A stretch of DNA of 26,540 nucleotides from Desulfobacterales bacterium (lineage in GTDB: Bacteria; Desulfobacterota; Desulfobacteria; Desulfobacterales; 4be13). The stretch is taken from NCBI GenBank assembly GCA_029940115.1, contig JAOZRQ010000014.1:1-26540 (forward strand). The letters are read 5' to 3'. Positions within the stretch are counted from its first letter, which is position 1, and the number at the start of each line of letters is the position of its first letter. Both the position numbers and the translations under genes were made by a program. Shown here in pieces: positions 8,514 through 15,710 of the stretch. Under the pieces are notes generated by a model that worked only from the letters and a program-made list of their open reading frames with translations, was not told where the DNA came from and did not search any database.

Positions 8514-9051
8514 TTTGTCCGGCCTCCTTGGTGATTTCAGCGGCAATTTCGATGAAACTCTGATTCTCATCCATCGGATTCACGGTCAGGCCGATCGGAT
8601 TTCCCGCTTCCCGGGCAATGCTGATCAATCCGACACTCCCCCCAAGCTTTCCCGATGTCCTGGGTGTTTTCAACAGGCTGTAATAATATGCCCTCAACTG
8701 GGCCCTGTCCAGCCCGTTGATACGATTGATCTTCTCCTCAAGGGGAGGAATTTCGGAATTTTTTATCAAATTCCCGGAAACGACCTTGTAGCAATCCTTG
8801 TGATCCTCGACCACTATGATCCCTTTCCCCAATCTTTCCGCCGAATAATGGTGAATGTTTTGTGAAAGCTCGATGAAAACTGAAAAGATTCTTTGCACCA
8901 CTCGTTGCTTTTCGTCATTGTCGGTCAGGGTCGCCTTGATCTTTTCAGCCATGCCCACCAAGATGTTTCCGGACATCGACCCCTTGAAGGTCAGAATCAT
9001 ACGTTGCCCTTCCATCATCTGATAATAATCGAACAATTTGTAATCACGCAT
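8467..9051 (-). CDS. siaB: SiaB-family protein kinase (DUF6272)
   Basis: This 194-aa protein is predicted to phosphorylate the SiaC-like protein encoded immediately downstream. GHKL-like elements are visible: an N-box-like ELSQNIHHYS (61-70, E61 and N65) and a glycine-rich lid GGSVGLISIARE (137-148). The N-terminal segment (FDYYQMMEGQRMILTFKGSMSGNIL) matches the family start. The ATG at 9051 has GGGAG 6 nt upstream; the in-frame ATG at 9057 abuts that site and is less likely. The start overlaps the end of the decayed frame upstream. Assignment to SiaB rests on pairing with SiaC and on these motifs; the substrate relationship is inferred from the Pseudomonas system. Confidence 0.8.
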   Translation of the reverse strand: MRDYKLFDYYQMMEGQRMILTFKGSMSGNILVGMAEKIKATLTDNDEKQRVVQRIFSVFIELSQNIHHYSAERLGKGIIVVEDHKDCYKVVSGNLIKNSEIPPLEEKINRINGLDRAQLRAYYYSLLKTPRTSGKLGGSVGLISIAREAGNPIGLTVNPMDENQSFIEIAAEITKEAGQNGKSGHKAHRQHTGR

Positions 9052-9790
9052 CACCATCTCCCATTATGTTGAGGATGAGGGATGAAGCCAAGTTCTTACT
9101 TGCAAATCCCGTAAAGGTCTCAGGTCCCCGATGATCCAGATGCTCGTCAAATTCCTGGCGAGTTGACCGGAGAATGCCATTCTCCTCGGCAAATTTCTTG
9201 GCCGAGCCGGTCAGCCCCTTGTGGGCAAAAATCCACATGTGCACCCGCGGCTTTTTTTCCGCCATGTCGGCTGGGGCCCTCAGCTTTCTCAGGACGCGGA
9301 TGCCGGCCTTGTCCCTTCTCACCCACTGGCTCTGGCACTCCCACTGGTCCGTGCCGGCCGAGCCCGTCAATCTCCCGCCCCCTTCCCGATCTTGGCCGCT
9401 CCGGTGACGCACCTATATGATCCTTGAGGGCATCCTGACATGCTCATCGCTGTTAAAGAAACTTCCGTCCAGGTTCGGGCGCATTTGCCAATTGGGGGAA
9501 TCGTCCGGTCGGGGTCGGTCATGCATGATTTGTCCAGTCCGCAGGGACTCGGGGCTTTTGTCAACTTGCCCGGCCATGTATGGCCGGGCCTTTTTCAGCC
9601 GTCCCCACCGGTCTCCCCCAACTGATAAATACGCGCTCCTGGATCATGCTCATGCGCGGGGCGTTCAGCAGAACTTGGCTCATTTGGACCGCGGCCACGT
9701 ATCCTCATGAATTCTCTGCCCGGTCTTCTGATATACGATGTCCAGCTCCTCCTGCACCCGCGGTTGTTCATGGGCGACGGGCATGTCCCC
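9044..9790 (-). pseudogene. Frameshifted remnant; C-terminal PD-(D/E)XK-like nuclease domain
   Basis: No single frame spans this stretch, but protein-like segments follow one another on the minus strand in changing frames. They are EQPRVQEELDIVYQKTGQ (near 9770-9710), VAAVQMSQVLLNAP and onward (near 9700-9600), a run containing MRPNLDGSFFNSDEHVRMPS (near 9480-9420), VTGAAKIGKGAG, EIDGL, and finally DQWECQSQWVRRDKAGIRVL through VHMWIFAHKGLTGSAKKFAE to the stop at 9044. The EID...ECQSQW order followed by MWIFAHKGLT...AKKFAEENGI resembles C-terminal restriction-endonuclease-like domains of large bacterial ATPase-type proteins. I infer at least four frameshifts. The last open piece (9044-9412) overlaps the siaB start and could still be translated. 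Family assignment is tentative. Confidence 0.45.
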
Positions 9791-9816
9791 GTGCCCACAA
9801 ATGTTCAGGGGGCACA

Positions 9817-9892
9817 GGCCTCCCCAAAAAGCGCTATAATCAGCTTTGCCGGAATCCCTTAAACTGGAAAGCAGTTACTCTTTTGGGGAGGT
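9817..9892. repeat. Solo MITE-B-type end and palindrome
   Basis: The sequence 9817-9843 reads on the minus strand CTGATTATAGCGC...GGGGAGGCC, closely matching the left terminal repeat of the element at 15711. No partner end is visible to its left, so this is a truncated copy. The CCTCCCCAAAAAG of this end also pairs with CTTTTGGGGAGG at 9880-9892, making a palindrome of about 75 bp. Confidence 0.6.
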
Positions 9893-9997
9893 AAACAAAG
9901 AAATGAAGGTCCCTGAATTTTTCATCTCACACATTTGGAAATTAAAGCAGAAATTCTTTGTTGTCAATCCTTTTCCTTTTTTTCTGATATTATGTGC

Positions 9998-10117
9998 CTG
10001 TGTACAGGACAAAAAAATGGGAAAGAAACCCGGCTTTTTCTGGCGGTCGGGGAATCTGCCCGTTCGGGAAAAAAGCCGGGTTTCTCGGCCATCCCAAACT
10101 TTTTGTCCTGTACACAG
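9998..10117. mobile_element. MITE-A copy 1: 120-bp palindromic element with 9-bp target duplication
   Basis: The element begins CTGTGTACAGGACAAAAA and ends with its inverse, TTTTTGTCCTGTACACAG. Inside, GAAACCCGGCTTTTT pairs with AAAAAGCCGGGTTTC. It is flanked on both sides by ATTATGTGC (9989-9997 and 10118-10126), a 9-bp direct duplication that marks transposition. It carries no gene, so it would need a transposase supplied in trans. The surrounding 9893-10293 holds no convincing gene. Confidence 0.9.
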
Positions 10118-10133
10118 ATTATGTGCAATCGTC

Positions 10134-10180
10134 CTGTGTACAGGACAAAAAACGAATGGAAGAAGAAACCCGGGCCGGAA
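10134..10180. repeat. MITE-A partial copy (left end)
   Basis: CTGTGTACAGGACAAAAAAC at 10134 followed by GAAACCCGGGCCGG matches the left half of the element at 9998, only 16 bp beyond its end. The right half is missing and no duplication can be defined. Confidence 0.75.
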
Positions 10181-10293
10181 ACATCGTCTCGGCCAGCGGA
10201 CGGGGCTGATTCCGGCCTAGGCGATTGTCGCCGGATTTCGGGCATAGGCAAGCTGGTTCTGGGTTCTCGACTCTTTCTCGGTGCTGGGTGGGT

Positions 10294-11022
10294 TCAAAAG
10301 GCATCTTTGACCGCCTCATCCTTCTTTCGCCTCTCCCGATCCTGTTTGATGCGGAGGGCCTCTTCCATATTCCCTATGTAATAGATGGCGATATGATGTT
10401 CAGAGATGCCGTATCGGTCAGGAAAGAGAGATACGATCAACATATCCTTGTCATTCAGCCAGTGGAGGGAACGCCCCTTTTTGCCATAAGCCACCTTCTC
10501 ATCCCAGTCGGTCTCCTCAGGGGTTCCATGCTTTTCCCTGAGCACATCAACAACACTTGTCCGGTTCTGCTTCAGCTTTATCCGGAACATCAGGGGCTTT
10601 CGGGTGTGACCCGAATAGACCAGTTCAACATACTCAAATGGCGTCTCCTTTTTTCGGGTATGCCGATAGGTCAGTCTGACAGGATTATCCTCTGTCTCCA
10701 GCACCACGTCGGTCTTCAATTTGCGATGTAACCGATGCAAATCAGGAAAATGGCGTTCTATAAAGCCTTTGTAATTGATCTCCAAGTCAATTGTCCGCCA
10801 TCTTTCCAAGACACTGTGGCCCAGTTTCGCCTCAAGCTCTCGCTTGATCTTTCCGTTGATCACCGTGGTTCTGCCAACATCAAGAAAGGTGAACCCCTTG
10901 GGTGTCTGCTGAGAGGTCTCATTTTTGTCACATGAAAGGAGATATGGCAACGCAAGCAAGACCAATATGGCCAAAATGGTGGGGGACTTATGGAATTTAC
11001 TGGGTTCGACATGTTTTTGCAT
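10294..11022 (-). CDS. Hypothetical lipoprotein
   Basis: This protein of about 242 aa has an N-terminal hydrophobic segment (TILAILVLLALPYLL) ending in a lipobox LLSC (cysteine near residue 31), so it is probably exported and lipid-anchored. The mature part is charged, with DVVLETEDNPVRLTYRHTRKKETPFEYVELVY and a lysine/arginine/glutamate-rich C-terminus. I do not recognise a family. The ATG at 11022 has GGAG 9 nt upstream; an in-frame ATG at 11037 would add five residues. It stands alone, divergent from the outer-membrane protein gene at 11386, with repeat elements in the gap between them. Confidence 0.75.
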   Translation of the reverse strand: MQKHVEPSKFHKSPTILAILVLLALPYLLSCDKNETSQQTPKGFTFLDVGRTTVINGKIKRELEAKLGHSVLERWRTIDLEINYKGFIERHFPDLHRLHRKLKTDVVLETEDNPVRLTYRHTRKKETPFEYVELVYSGHTRKPLMFRIKLKQNRTSVVDVLREKHGTPEETDWDEKVAYGKKGRSLHWLNDKDMLIVSLFPDRYGISEHHIAIYYIGNMEEALRIKQDRERRKKDEAVKDAF

Positions 11023-11059
11023 TTTTGCAAGCTCCATTGCGAGTTTGAGAAGTTTGCAG

Positions 11060-11100
11060 TTCCGCCTTTAGGCGGTTTGACACCGCCGAGAGGCGGAATT
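11060..11100. repeat. CCGCC/GGCGG palindromic repeat
   Basis: TTCCGCCTTTAGGCGG followed by ACACCGCCGAGAGGCGGAA forms two small stems within one larger inverted repeat. Relatives occur at 22774-22810 and at 23199-23224, so this is a dispersed family. Confidence 0.7.
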
Positions 11101-11185
11101 ACAAACGGAACCACTGTAGGGTTTAATACTTTTTTGTGCAAGAAAAAAAATGTCTTTGTGTATTTTTACAATAGATAGAGCATTT

Positions 11186-11302
11186 GTCCAAAGAGAAACT
11201 TAGTTTTTTGAAAAAAAAAAAAAAAAAAAAAAAATGGTTCCTTTGATTTCTGTCCAAAGATGGAAACTAAACTTTTTGAAAAAATTTAGTTCCTTTGACT
11301 TG
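11186..11302. repeat. Two AAACTTAGTTTT-type hairpins, the first holding a run of 24 A
   Basis: Two diverged copies (from about 11187 and 11254) begin TGTCCAAAGA and end GTTCCTTTGA, each with arms that pair as GAAACTAAAC...TTTAGTTCC. In the first copy the loop has expanded to an uninterrupted A tract at 11211-11234. A third relative is at 23272-23313. The pair lies 84-200 bp upstream of the outer-membrane protein start at 11386. Confidence 0.75.
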
Positions 11303-11385
11303 CATGTTTGAACAGAATGTCTTATATTTACTTATTATTTGGATGGTGGTGAAACCCATATGTGAAGAATTTAAAATTCTGGTAC

Positions 11386-12525
11386 ATGAAAATGAAGCGT
11401 CTGCAAAACATACTGCTTTCTCTCGTGATATCCGCCCTTGCATGGACGGTATCGTTTAACGCAGTGGCCGAAGAGATCAGTTTTGGTCTCAAAAGCCATG
11501 TCAGGAAGGTGCCGTCTTTCAAAAGGTCTGGCCAGAAAAGTGACAAAGCCGAGAGCGAACGGCCCCTTCCGGAACATTCTCCCTACACTGTCGGTGATGT
11601 GCATTTAAAAGAATTTTACGGATACTTCTCTCCGGGGGATTTTCAATTCCGCTTGGGCAGACAAAAATATGCCATCGGAACGGGTTACGGATGGAACCCC
11701 ACCGATCTTTTCAACCCCCTGAAAATTCTGGATCCCACATATGAACCGGAGGGGATTGACAGCGCGTTCCTCTCTTATTCCTTTGGAGATGACCATGAGA
11801 TCAGCACCTTTTATTCTTTCGGAACCCCCTTGGAGGAGAAGGCCGGTCCGGGAATCAGGCGCGGAGGGTATCAGCTCATGATGAAAACTCATACCGAAGT
11901 TCTCGACATGGCCATCCACTATACCGAGGCAAATCGGAATCGGACAGACCACGAGGGGCTGGTTTCAGGTTCGGTCTCCTCTGATGAGGCCACCATACCG
12001 GTCCGATGGCGGCTGCTCGCGGCCGGGGTGAGCAGCGAGATCGGCGGGTTCGGGCTACACGCGGAAGGGGGTCATGCATGGCTCAACCTCGAGGAGAAGG
12101 CCGATCAGCTCCCCGAAGATATCTTTGCAAAGAATCATTCCCGGTTTCTGGTCGGCATTGATTACACCTTTGAAAACGAGTTGTATCTGGTTCTGGAGTA
12201 TTATCAGGAAGGACAGGGGAATACCTCGCCTGACGAATACACCCTGAACGACCGGCTCGCATATCTGTCCGGGGAACGGGGCACGATTGGCCGGGACAAT
12301 CTCTTTGTGGGCGCAAAATACCCGATTGCCGACATGACCTCCATTGAGCTTTACCACATCATCAATGCCAATGATCCCTCTGTGATCGTGAACCCTTGGT
12401 TGGTCTGGGCCGCGGGGGAAGACTTCACGGTGAAGTTTTCGGCCCAGATTCCGGTGGGAAAGGAGGATAGCTCGCTGGGACAGACGGGTCCCTCCGCGTT
12501 TGCACATATCCAGCTCAATTTCTGA
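11386..12525 (+). CDS. Outer-membrane beta-barrel (porin-like) protein
   Basis: This 379-aa protein starts with a signal peptide (MKMKRLQNILLSLVISALAW, then a VAEE-type cleavage site near residue 28). Its body has alternating amphipathic strands (LGRQKYAIGTGYGWNPTD, AFLSYSFGDDHEISTFYSF, FLVGIDYTFENELYLVLEYY) and ends in QLNF, the C-terminal Phe typical of barrel insertion. LGRQxxxxGxGxxxNPTDLFNP...LDPxxEPEGID is a conserved-looking block seen in uncharacterised porin-type proteins; the substrate is unknown. The frame is open back to a GTG at 11362; I prefer ATG 11386 because the signal peptide then begins normally, but no strong ribosome site is visible. It stands alone and converges on the Rpn gene. 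Confidence 0.8.
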   Translation: MKMKRLQNILLSLVISALAWTVSFNAVAEEISFGLKSHVRKVPSFKRSGQKSDKAESERPLPEHSPYTVGDVHLKEFYGYFSPGDFQFRLGRQKYAIGTGYGWNPTDLFNPLKILDPTYEPEGIDSAFLSYSFGDDHEISTFYSFGTPLEEKAGPGIRRGGYQLMMKTHTEVLDMAIHYTEANRNRTDHEGLVSGSVSSDEATIPVRWRLLAAGVSSEIGGFGLHAEGGHAWLNLEEKADQLPEDIFAKNHSRFLVGIDYTFENELYLVLEYYQEGQGNTSPDEYTLNDRLAYLSGERGTIGRDNLFVGAKYPIADMTSIELYHIINANDPSVIVNPWLVWAAGEDFTVKFSAQIPVGKEDSSLGQTGPSAFAHIQLNF

Positions 12526-12667
12526 GCGGAGAGCGGGAGAGCGGTCAGAAAGCGTGATCATTGAGTCATGTGAACCGCGGGTTGTCAGTTGCAAACAATT
12601 TACATGCACGGTCAATTGCTGATGCGAGAGTCACGTTTGCCTGAAGATGTGTCCGTCACCATTCCCT

Positions 12668-13546
12668 TTACTTGGGCAAAAGCTTGTCCAATTTCTGTCT
12701 GAGCGGAGAGAGCATCTTTTCAAACTGCTCTTTTGTCAGAAGCCCTTGGGCATACAGTTCCTTCAGAAGTCTGACCTCCCCTCTGACCTCCCCTCTGACC
12801 TCCCCTCTGACCTCCCCTTCGATTTTGCCCTGATTATAGATATGTTCGGTAATCGTGGTTTCGATGACATCCATTTCTGCCTCCTTCCTGACCCTGTCAA
12901 GAACCTGATCAGAGACCTTTTTGTAAGCCCTGACCCATTGACCGATCAGGAGCATCTGCTCGTCTGTCAGCTGGTCTTTCATCTGGGCGGCGGCTTTGTA
13001 AATTTCATGAATCAGAAGTTCAGGGTCCGTTCCCCTGTCATTGGCCTTCAATGCCAGCAGCTTGCACAACAGGGAATGCTTTTTGATAAGATCGCCGCTC
13101 TTTTCCGCTTTGACCTTGATCACATCAAAATGGAGAACCTGTTTCCCTCTTCTGCTGTCAAACGCGTACCAGAAGGAATCCCGCATCGGCTTCCGCCATA
13201 CCGCCTTGTCCGTGTAAATCACCATGCTCCATACCGGAATCCGTCTCAGCAGCCAAGCATGACATGCGTACTCAAACACCCGCTCAGAAATATCCTCCCT
13301 TTTGCTCATATGCTCGATTTGAATGACAATTTCACGGAGTTCGCCGTCAATCTCTGCCTCCATGAGCAGAAACAGATCGCCCCTCAGGCTTTCTTTCAGA
13401 TCCTGATATTTGCTGATGAACTCTTTGTCAATGAAAGTGTAAGCCCCGATTCGGATATTCGGAAAATAATGCAGGAAAAATTCCTCCGTGAACGAGGTGA
13501 TCAGCCATTTGAACAAGGAATCGTGTGTCTTCGGGTTGATTTTCAT
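12668..13546 (-). CDS. Rpn-family PD-(D/E)XK nuclease (recombination-promoting/transposase-like)
   Basis: This 292-aa protein matches the Rpn/transposase_31-type group: N-terminal THDSLFKWLITSFTEEFFLHYFP, then RGDLFLLMEAE (candidate catalytic D57) and IVIQIEHMSKRED (Q-x-E-H motif, 76-79), YACHAWLLRRIPVWSMVIYTD, and a charged helical C-terminus. Family members are DNA endonucleases linked to recombination, and many are encoded in variable regions. Four in-frame copies of GEVR (243-258) come from a 12-bp tandem repeat. The ATG at 13546 overlaps the agmatinase stop as ATGA, so it is translated by coupling; a TTG at 13561 is less likely. The pairing with a polyamine gene is unusual. Confidence 0.8.
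   Translation of the reverse strand: MKINPKTHDSLFKWLITSFTEEFFLHYFPNIRIGAYTFIDKEFISKYQDLKESLRGDLFLLMEAEIDGELREIVIQIEHMSKREDISERVFEYACHAWLLRRIPVWSMVIYTDKAVWRKPMRDSFWYAFDSRRGKQVLHFDVIKVKAEKSGDLIKKHSLLCKLLALKANDRGTDPELLIHEIYKAAAQMKDQLTDEQMLLIGQWVRAYKKVSDQVLDRVRKEAEMDVIETTITEHIYNQGKIEGEVRGEVRGEVRGEVRLLKELYAQGLLTKEQFEKMLSPLRQKLDKLLPK
12772..12819. repeat. 12-bp tandem repeat inside the Rpn gene
   Basis: Four perfect copies of TGACCTCCCCTC on the plus strand encode (GEVR)4 on the minus strand. Because the unit is a multiple of three, gain or loss of copies keeps the frame and only changes linker length. Confidence 0.9.
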
Positions 13547-14418
13547 GTTTTCCCATGACAATAAACAAATATTTTTGTCGCAATCTTCGCCGCGGTGAAT
13601 TCGGAGACTTGGGTTCCCTCAATCTTCACCAGCTCGTTGATGTCCCCCGCGACCACTTCTTTTTCCCGGCCCACCGCCTTGATCAGATCAACCAATTGCC
13701 GATATGACAATCCTCCGGGTTCAGGGGTCCCGGTTCCCGGAATCACAGACGGATCAAGCCCGTCAAGGTCTATGGTCATGTAAACCATTTTGGGCAAGGC
13801 GCTGACCACTTGTTCCATCCACATGTCATCCCAAGGAACAATCTCATGGGCATAAAATGGGGTGAGGTGCCGGCTTTTCACGTAGACCGCCTCCTCCGGT
13901 GAAAATGAGCGGATGCCCACCTGCACCACAGGAAGCCCTGCGTCCTCAATCACCCGCCGCATGACACAGGCATGATTGTACCGGCTCCCGTTCCATTCGT
14001 CTCTGAGGTCCAGATGCGCGTCAATCTGGAGCACCCCCAGATCAGAGAACATATCCGCCGCGGCCATGATCGGGCCGATGGATATGGCATGGTCCCCGCC
14101 GATGGAGAGCAGAAATCTTTTCTGAGCCATGATGCTTCCAGCAACTGCCCTCATCTCGGCAACCGCGGTCTCCGGGTCATCTGAGGGAAAGAGTGGCCGG
14201 GCAGTGTGAATCTTCATCAGCCCCCAGTCCGTAAGCGTCTCCTCATCCATCCGCTCCAACTGCGCGGACGCGTTCAGAAGATGAAGTGCGCCTTCTCCGC
14301 TCCCGGTTCCATAAGAAGATCCTGCCTCATGGCAAAGCGGCAACACAACGATCTCGGCCGCATCAATCGCTGCATTCTCAATTTCGGTTTCGCCAAAAAA
14401 TGGATAATCCATGCTCAT
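13543..14418 (-). CDS. speB: Agmatinase (ureohydrolase family)
   Basis: This 291-aa manganese enzyme is predicted to hydrolyse agmatine to putrescine and urea. Metal-ligand motifs are all visible: SIGGDH (H110), QIDAHLDLR (D133, H135, D137) and TIDLDGLDPSVIPG (D217, D219), followed by TPEPGGLS and a conserved AGDINEL. The family also includes guanidinobutyrase and similar enzymes, but the arginine decarboxylase just upstream supports agmatine as substrate. The ATG at 14418 follows the repeat array directly and has no recognisable ribosome site; ATG 14412 is an alternative. The stop overlaps the Rpn start (ATGA). Confidence 0.92.
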   Translation of the reverse strand: MSMDYPFFGETEIENAAIDAAEIVVLPLCHEAGSSYGTGSGEGALHLLNASAQLERMDEETLTDWGLMKIHTARPLFPSDDPETAVAEMRAVAGSIMAQKRFLLSIGGDHAISIGPIMAAADMFSDLGVLQIDAHLDLRDEWNGSRYNHACVMRRVIEDAGLPVVQVGIRSFSPEEAVYVKSRHLTPFYAHEIVPWDDMWMEQVVSALPKMVYMTIDLDGLDPSVIPGTGTPEPGGLSYRQLVDLIKAVGREKEVVAGDINELVKIEGTQVSEFTAAKIATKIFVYCHGKT

Positions 14419-14421
14419 TTG

Positions 14422-14574
14422 AAAGCTGTAAGGTCTAAGCTGTAAGCTGTAAGGTCTAAGTCTAAGTTGTAAGCTGTGAGGTCTAAGCTGTAAGGTCTAA
14501 GCTGTGAGGTCTAAGCTGTAAGGTCTAAGCTGTAAGGTCTGACCTTCAATCTTACAGCTTACAGCTTTCAGCTA
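14422..14574. repeat. 7-nt array (GCTGTAAGGTCTAA) with opposed arm between pdaD and speB
   Basis: About 110 bp of GCTGTAA/GGTCTAA units on the plus strand is followed by an opposed arm (TCTTACAGCTTACAGCTTTC) that ends at the pdaD stop codon. Read from pdaD, the stop TAG is part of the first unit (TAGCTGAAAGCTGTAAGC). The transcript could fold into a long stem between the two coding regions. Confidence 0.85.
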
Positions 14575-15117
14575 TTTGACAAATACCGCCGCGGCCAGCA
14601 CGGATGTCCACAAGCGGCCCTCCGCGCCCAAGGTCGCTTGGCTGATATGCTGGGATTCAACGATCTTGCCGGACATCTGATAGACCTCGCGGCGTTCGTC
14701 ATAGTCTTTGTCCGGATCAAATTCTATGCCAAGGGTGTTGGCCAACATGGACGCGGCGAGATCCTCCGCATATTCGCCGGCCTCCAGTTCGGTCTGGCCG
14801 AATCCGTGGTGTTCGGAAAGATAGCCGTAGCGGCCGTCTTCCGCCGGCAGTGCGAGCCCGATGCTCGCCACGACCCGCCTGCCGGGTTCGTTGATCTCCT
14901 GCCTTGCCATGACACAATGGACAATCTCACCCGGCTCAAGGTGTGAAAGGCCCTTTTCAATATCTATTATTTTGCAATCTCGGGGGAATATGGATGAAAC
15001 GGTTACCAAATTAAGGTGGGCGATCCGAGCGTCACGCAACGCATTCTCAAAGGCAGCCAACTTTTCCTTATGGACGCCGGCACCTTTTGTGAAAAACAGG
15101 TATCTTGGAACATACAT
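14572..15117 (-). CDS. pdaD: Pyruvoyl-dependent arginine decarboxylase
   Basis: This 181-aa proenzyme is expected to cleave itself between S41 and S42 in LVTVSSIFP, generating the pyruvoyl cofactor, and then to decarboxylate arginine to agmatine. The SSI-P context, IEKGLSHLEPGEIVHCVMAR, EHHGFGQTE and the C-terminal segment RLWTSVLAAAVF fit the PvlArgDC family, as does the length. The ATG at 15117 has GGAGGG 6 nt upstream; an in-frame start at 15165 lacks support. Together with speB it makes a two-step arginine-to-putrescine route. The stop codon lies at the edge of the 7-nt array. Confidence 0.93.
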   Translation of the reverse strand: MYVPRYLFFTKGAGVHKEKLAAFENALRDARIAHLNLVTVSSIFPRDCKIIDIEKGLSHLEPGEIVHCVMARQEINEPGRRVVASIGLALPAEDGRYGYLSEHHGFGQTELEAGEYAEDLAASMLANTLGIEFDPDKDYDERREVYQMSGKIVESQHISQATLGAEGRLWTSVLAAAVFVK

Positions 15118-15471
15118 GGTTGACCCTCCTGCTTTCTTTGTATCTGTGACCGAACAACTTCCCATTGTCCTGACGACGGATGGCGATCATCTGGGTCTTT
15201 GGCGATGGACGGTTCAGATTTGTCAACCCAGACAGGTGTTGTTTGATCATAGGTTACTTACAACGACAGGGTAGCTTTTTTCAAGCTGCATGTCAATAAT
15301 TCAAGGAGCTTTCAGCAGGGCGGGGAACGCTCCCCGTCATCCTTATTATATGTTGACAGCCCCCTGAAGCCAGTTGTTGTGGAGTTGGGAGAGAACTTTC
15401 ACCTCCGATGTGAAAAATTGATATTTAAGCGAAAGAGAAAAAGCAAATTCCCCAAATCGGGTTTCGCCTTT
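15118..15471. other. Intergenic region without recognisable gene
   Basis: No coding frame is convincing here. The only structure I see is a short stem CGGGGAACGCTCCCCG at 15321-15336. The control region for pdaD must lie here, but no clear promoter can be assigned. Confidence 0.5.
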
Positions 15472-15598
15472 TCAGTTCCGCACCTTGACGCCTAAACTCA
15501 TTCTCTGATCAACCATCCAAGGTTGAAGGTTGACCGCAGACAAAAACTGATTATCATAATGATAATATGAATATCTGTCAATAGGGAAATCATGCTTC
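15472..15598 (-). pseudogene. 3' remnant of an outer-membrane receptor-like gene
   Basis: The minus-strand frame ends IDRYSYYHYDNQFLSAVNL then QPWMVDQRMSLGVKVRN before a TGA. Alternating aromatic/polar residues and the final amphipathic strand resemble the end of a TonB-dependent receptor or similar barrel, although the last residue is Asn rather than Phe. Upstream the frame runs into a half copy of MITE-A, so everything but the last 40 or so residues is missing. The assignment is tentative. Confidence 0.35.
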
Positions 15599-15617
15599 TT
15601 AGTATGTGATCCGAATC

Positions 15618-15677
15618 GGACCGTTCGGAAAAAAGCCGGGTTTCTTTGCCATGCACAACTCTTTGTCCTATACACAG
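15618..15677. repeat. MITE-A partial copy (right half)
   Basis: GTTCGGAAAAAAGCCGGGTT through TTTGTCCTATACACAG matches the right half of the element at 9998-10117, with one change in the terminal repeat. The left half is absent. Confidence 0.75.
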
Positions 15678-15710
15678 CTGGAAAATTTTTGGCCGAATAC
15701 TTACATTTTA

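Noticed and set aside
9846..10220. Plus-strand frame beginning MPESLKLESS
   Set aside because: Most of it crosses the MITE-A palindrome; removing the element does not restore a recognisable protein.
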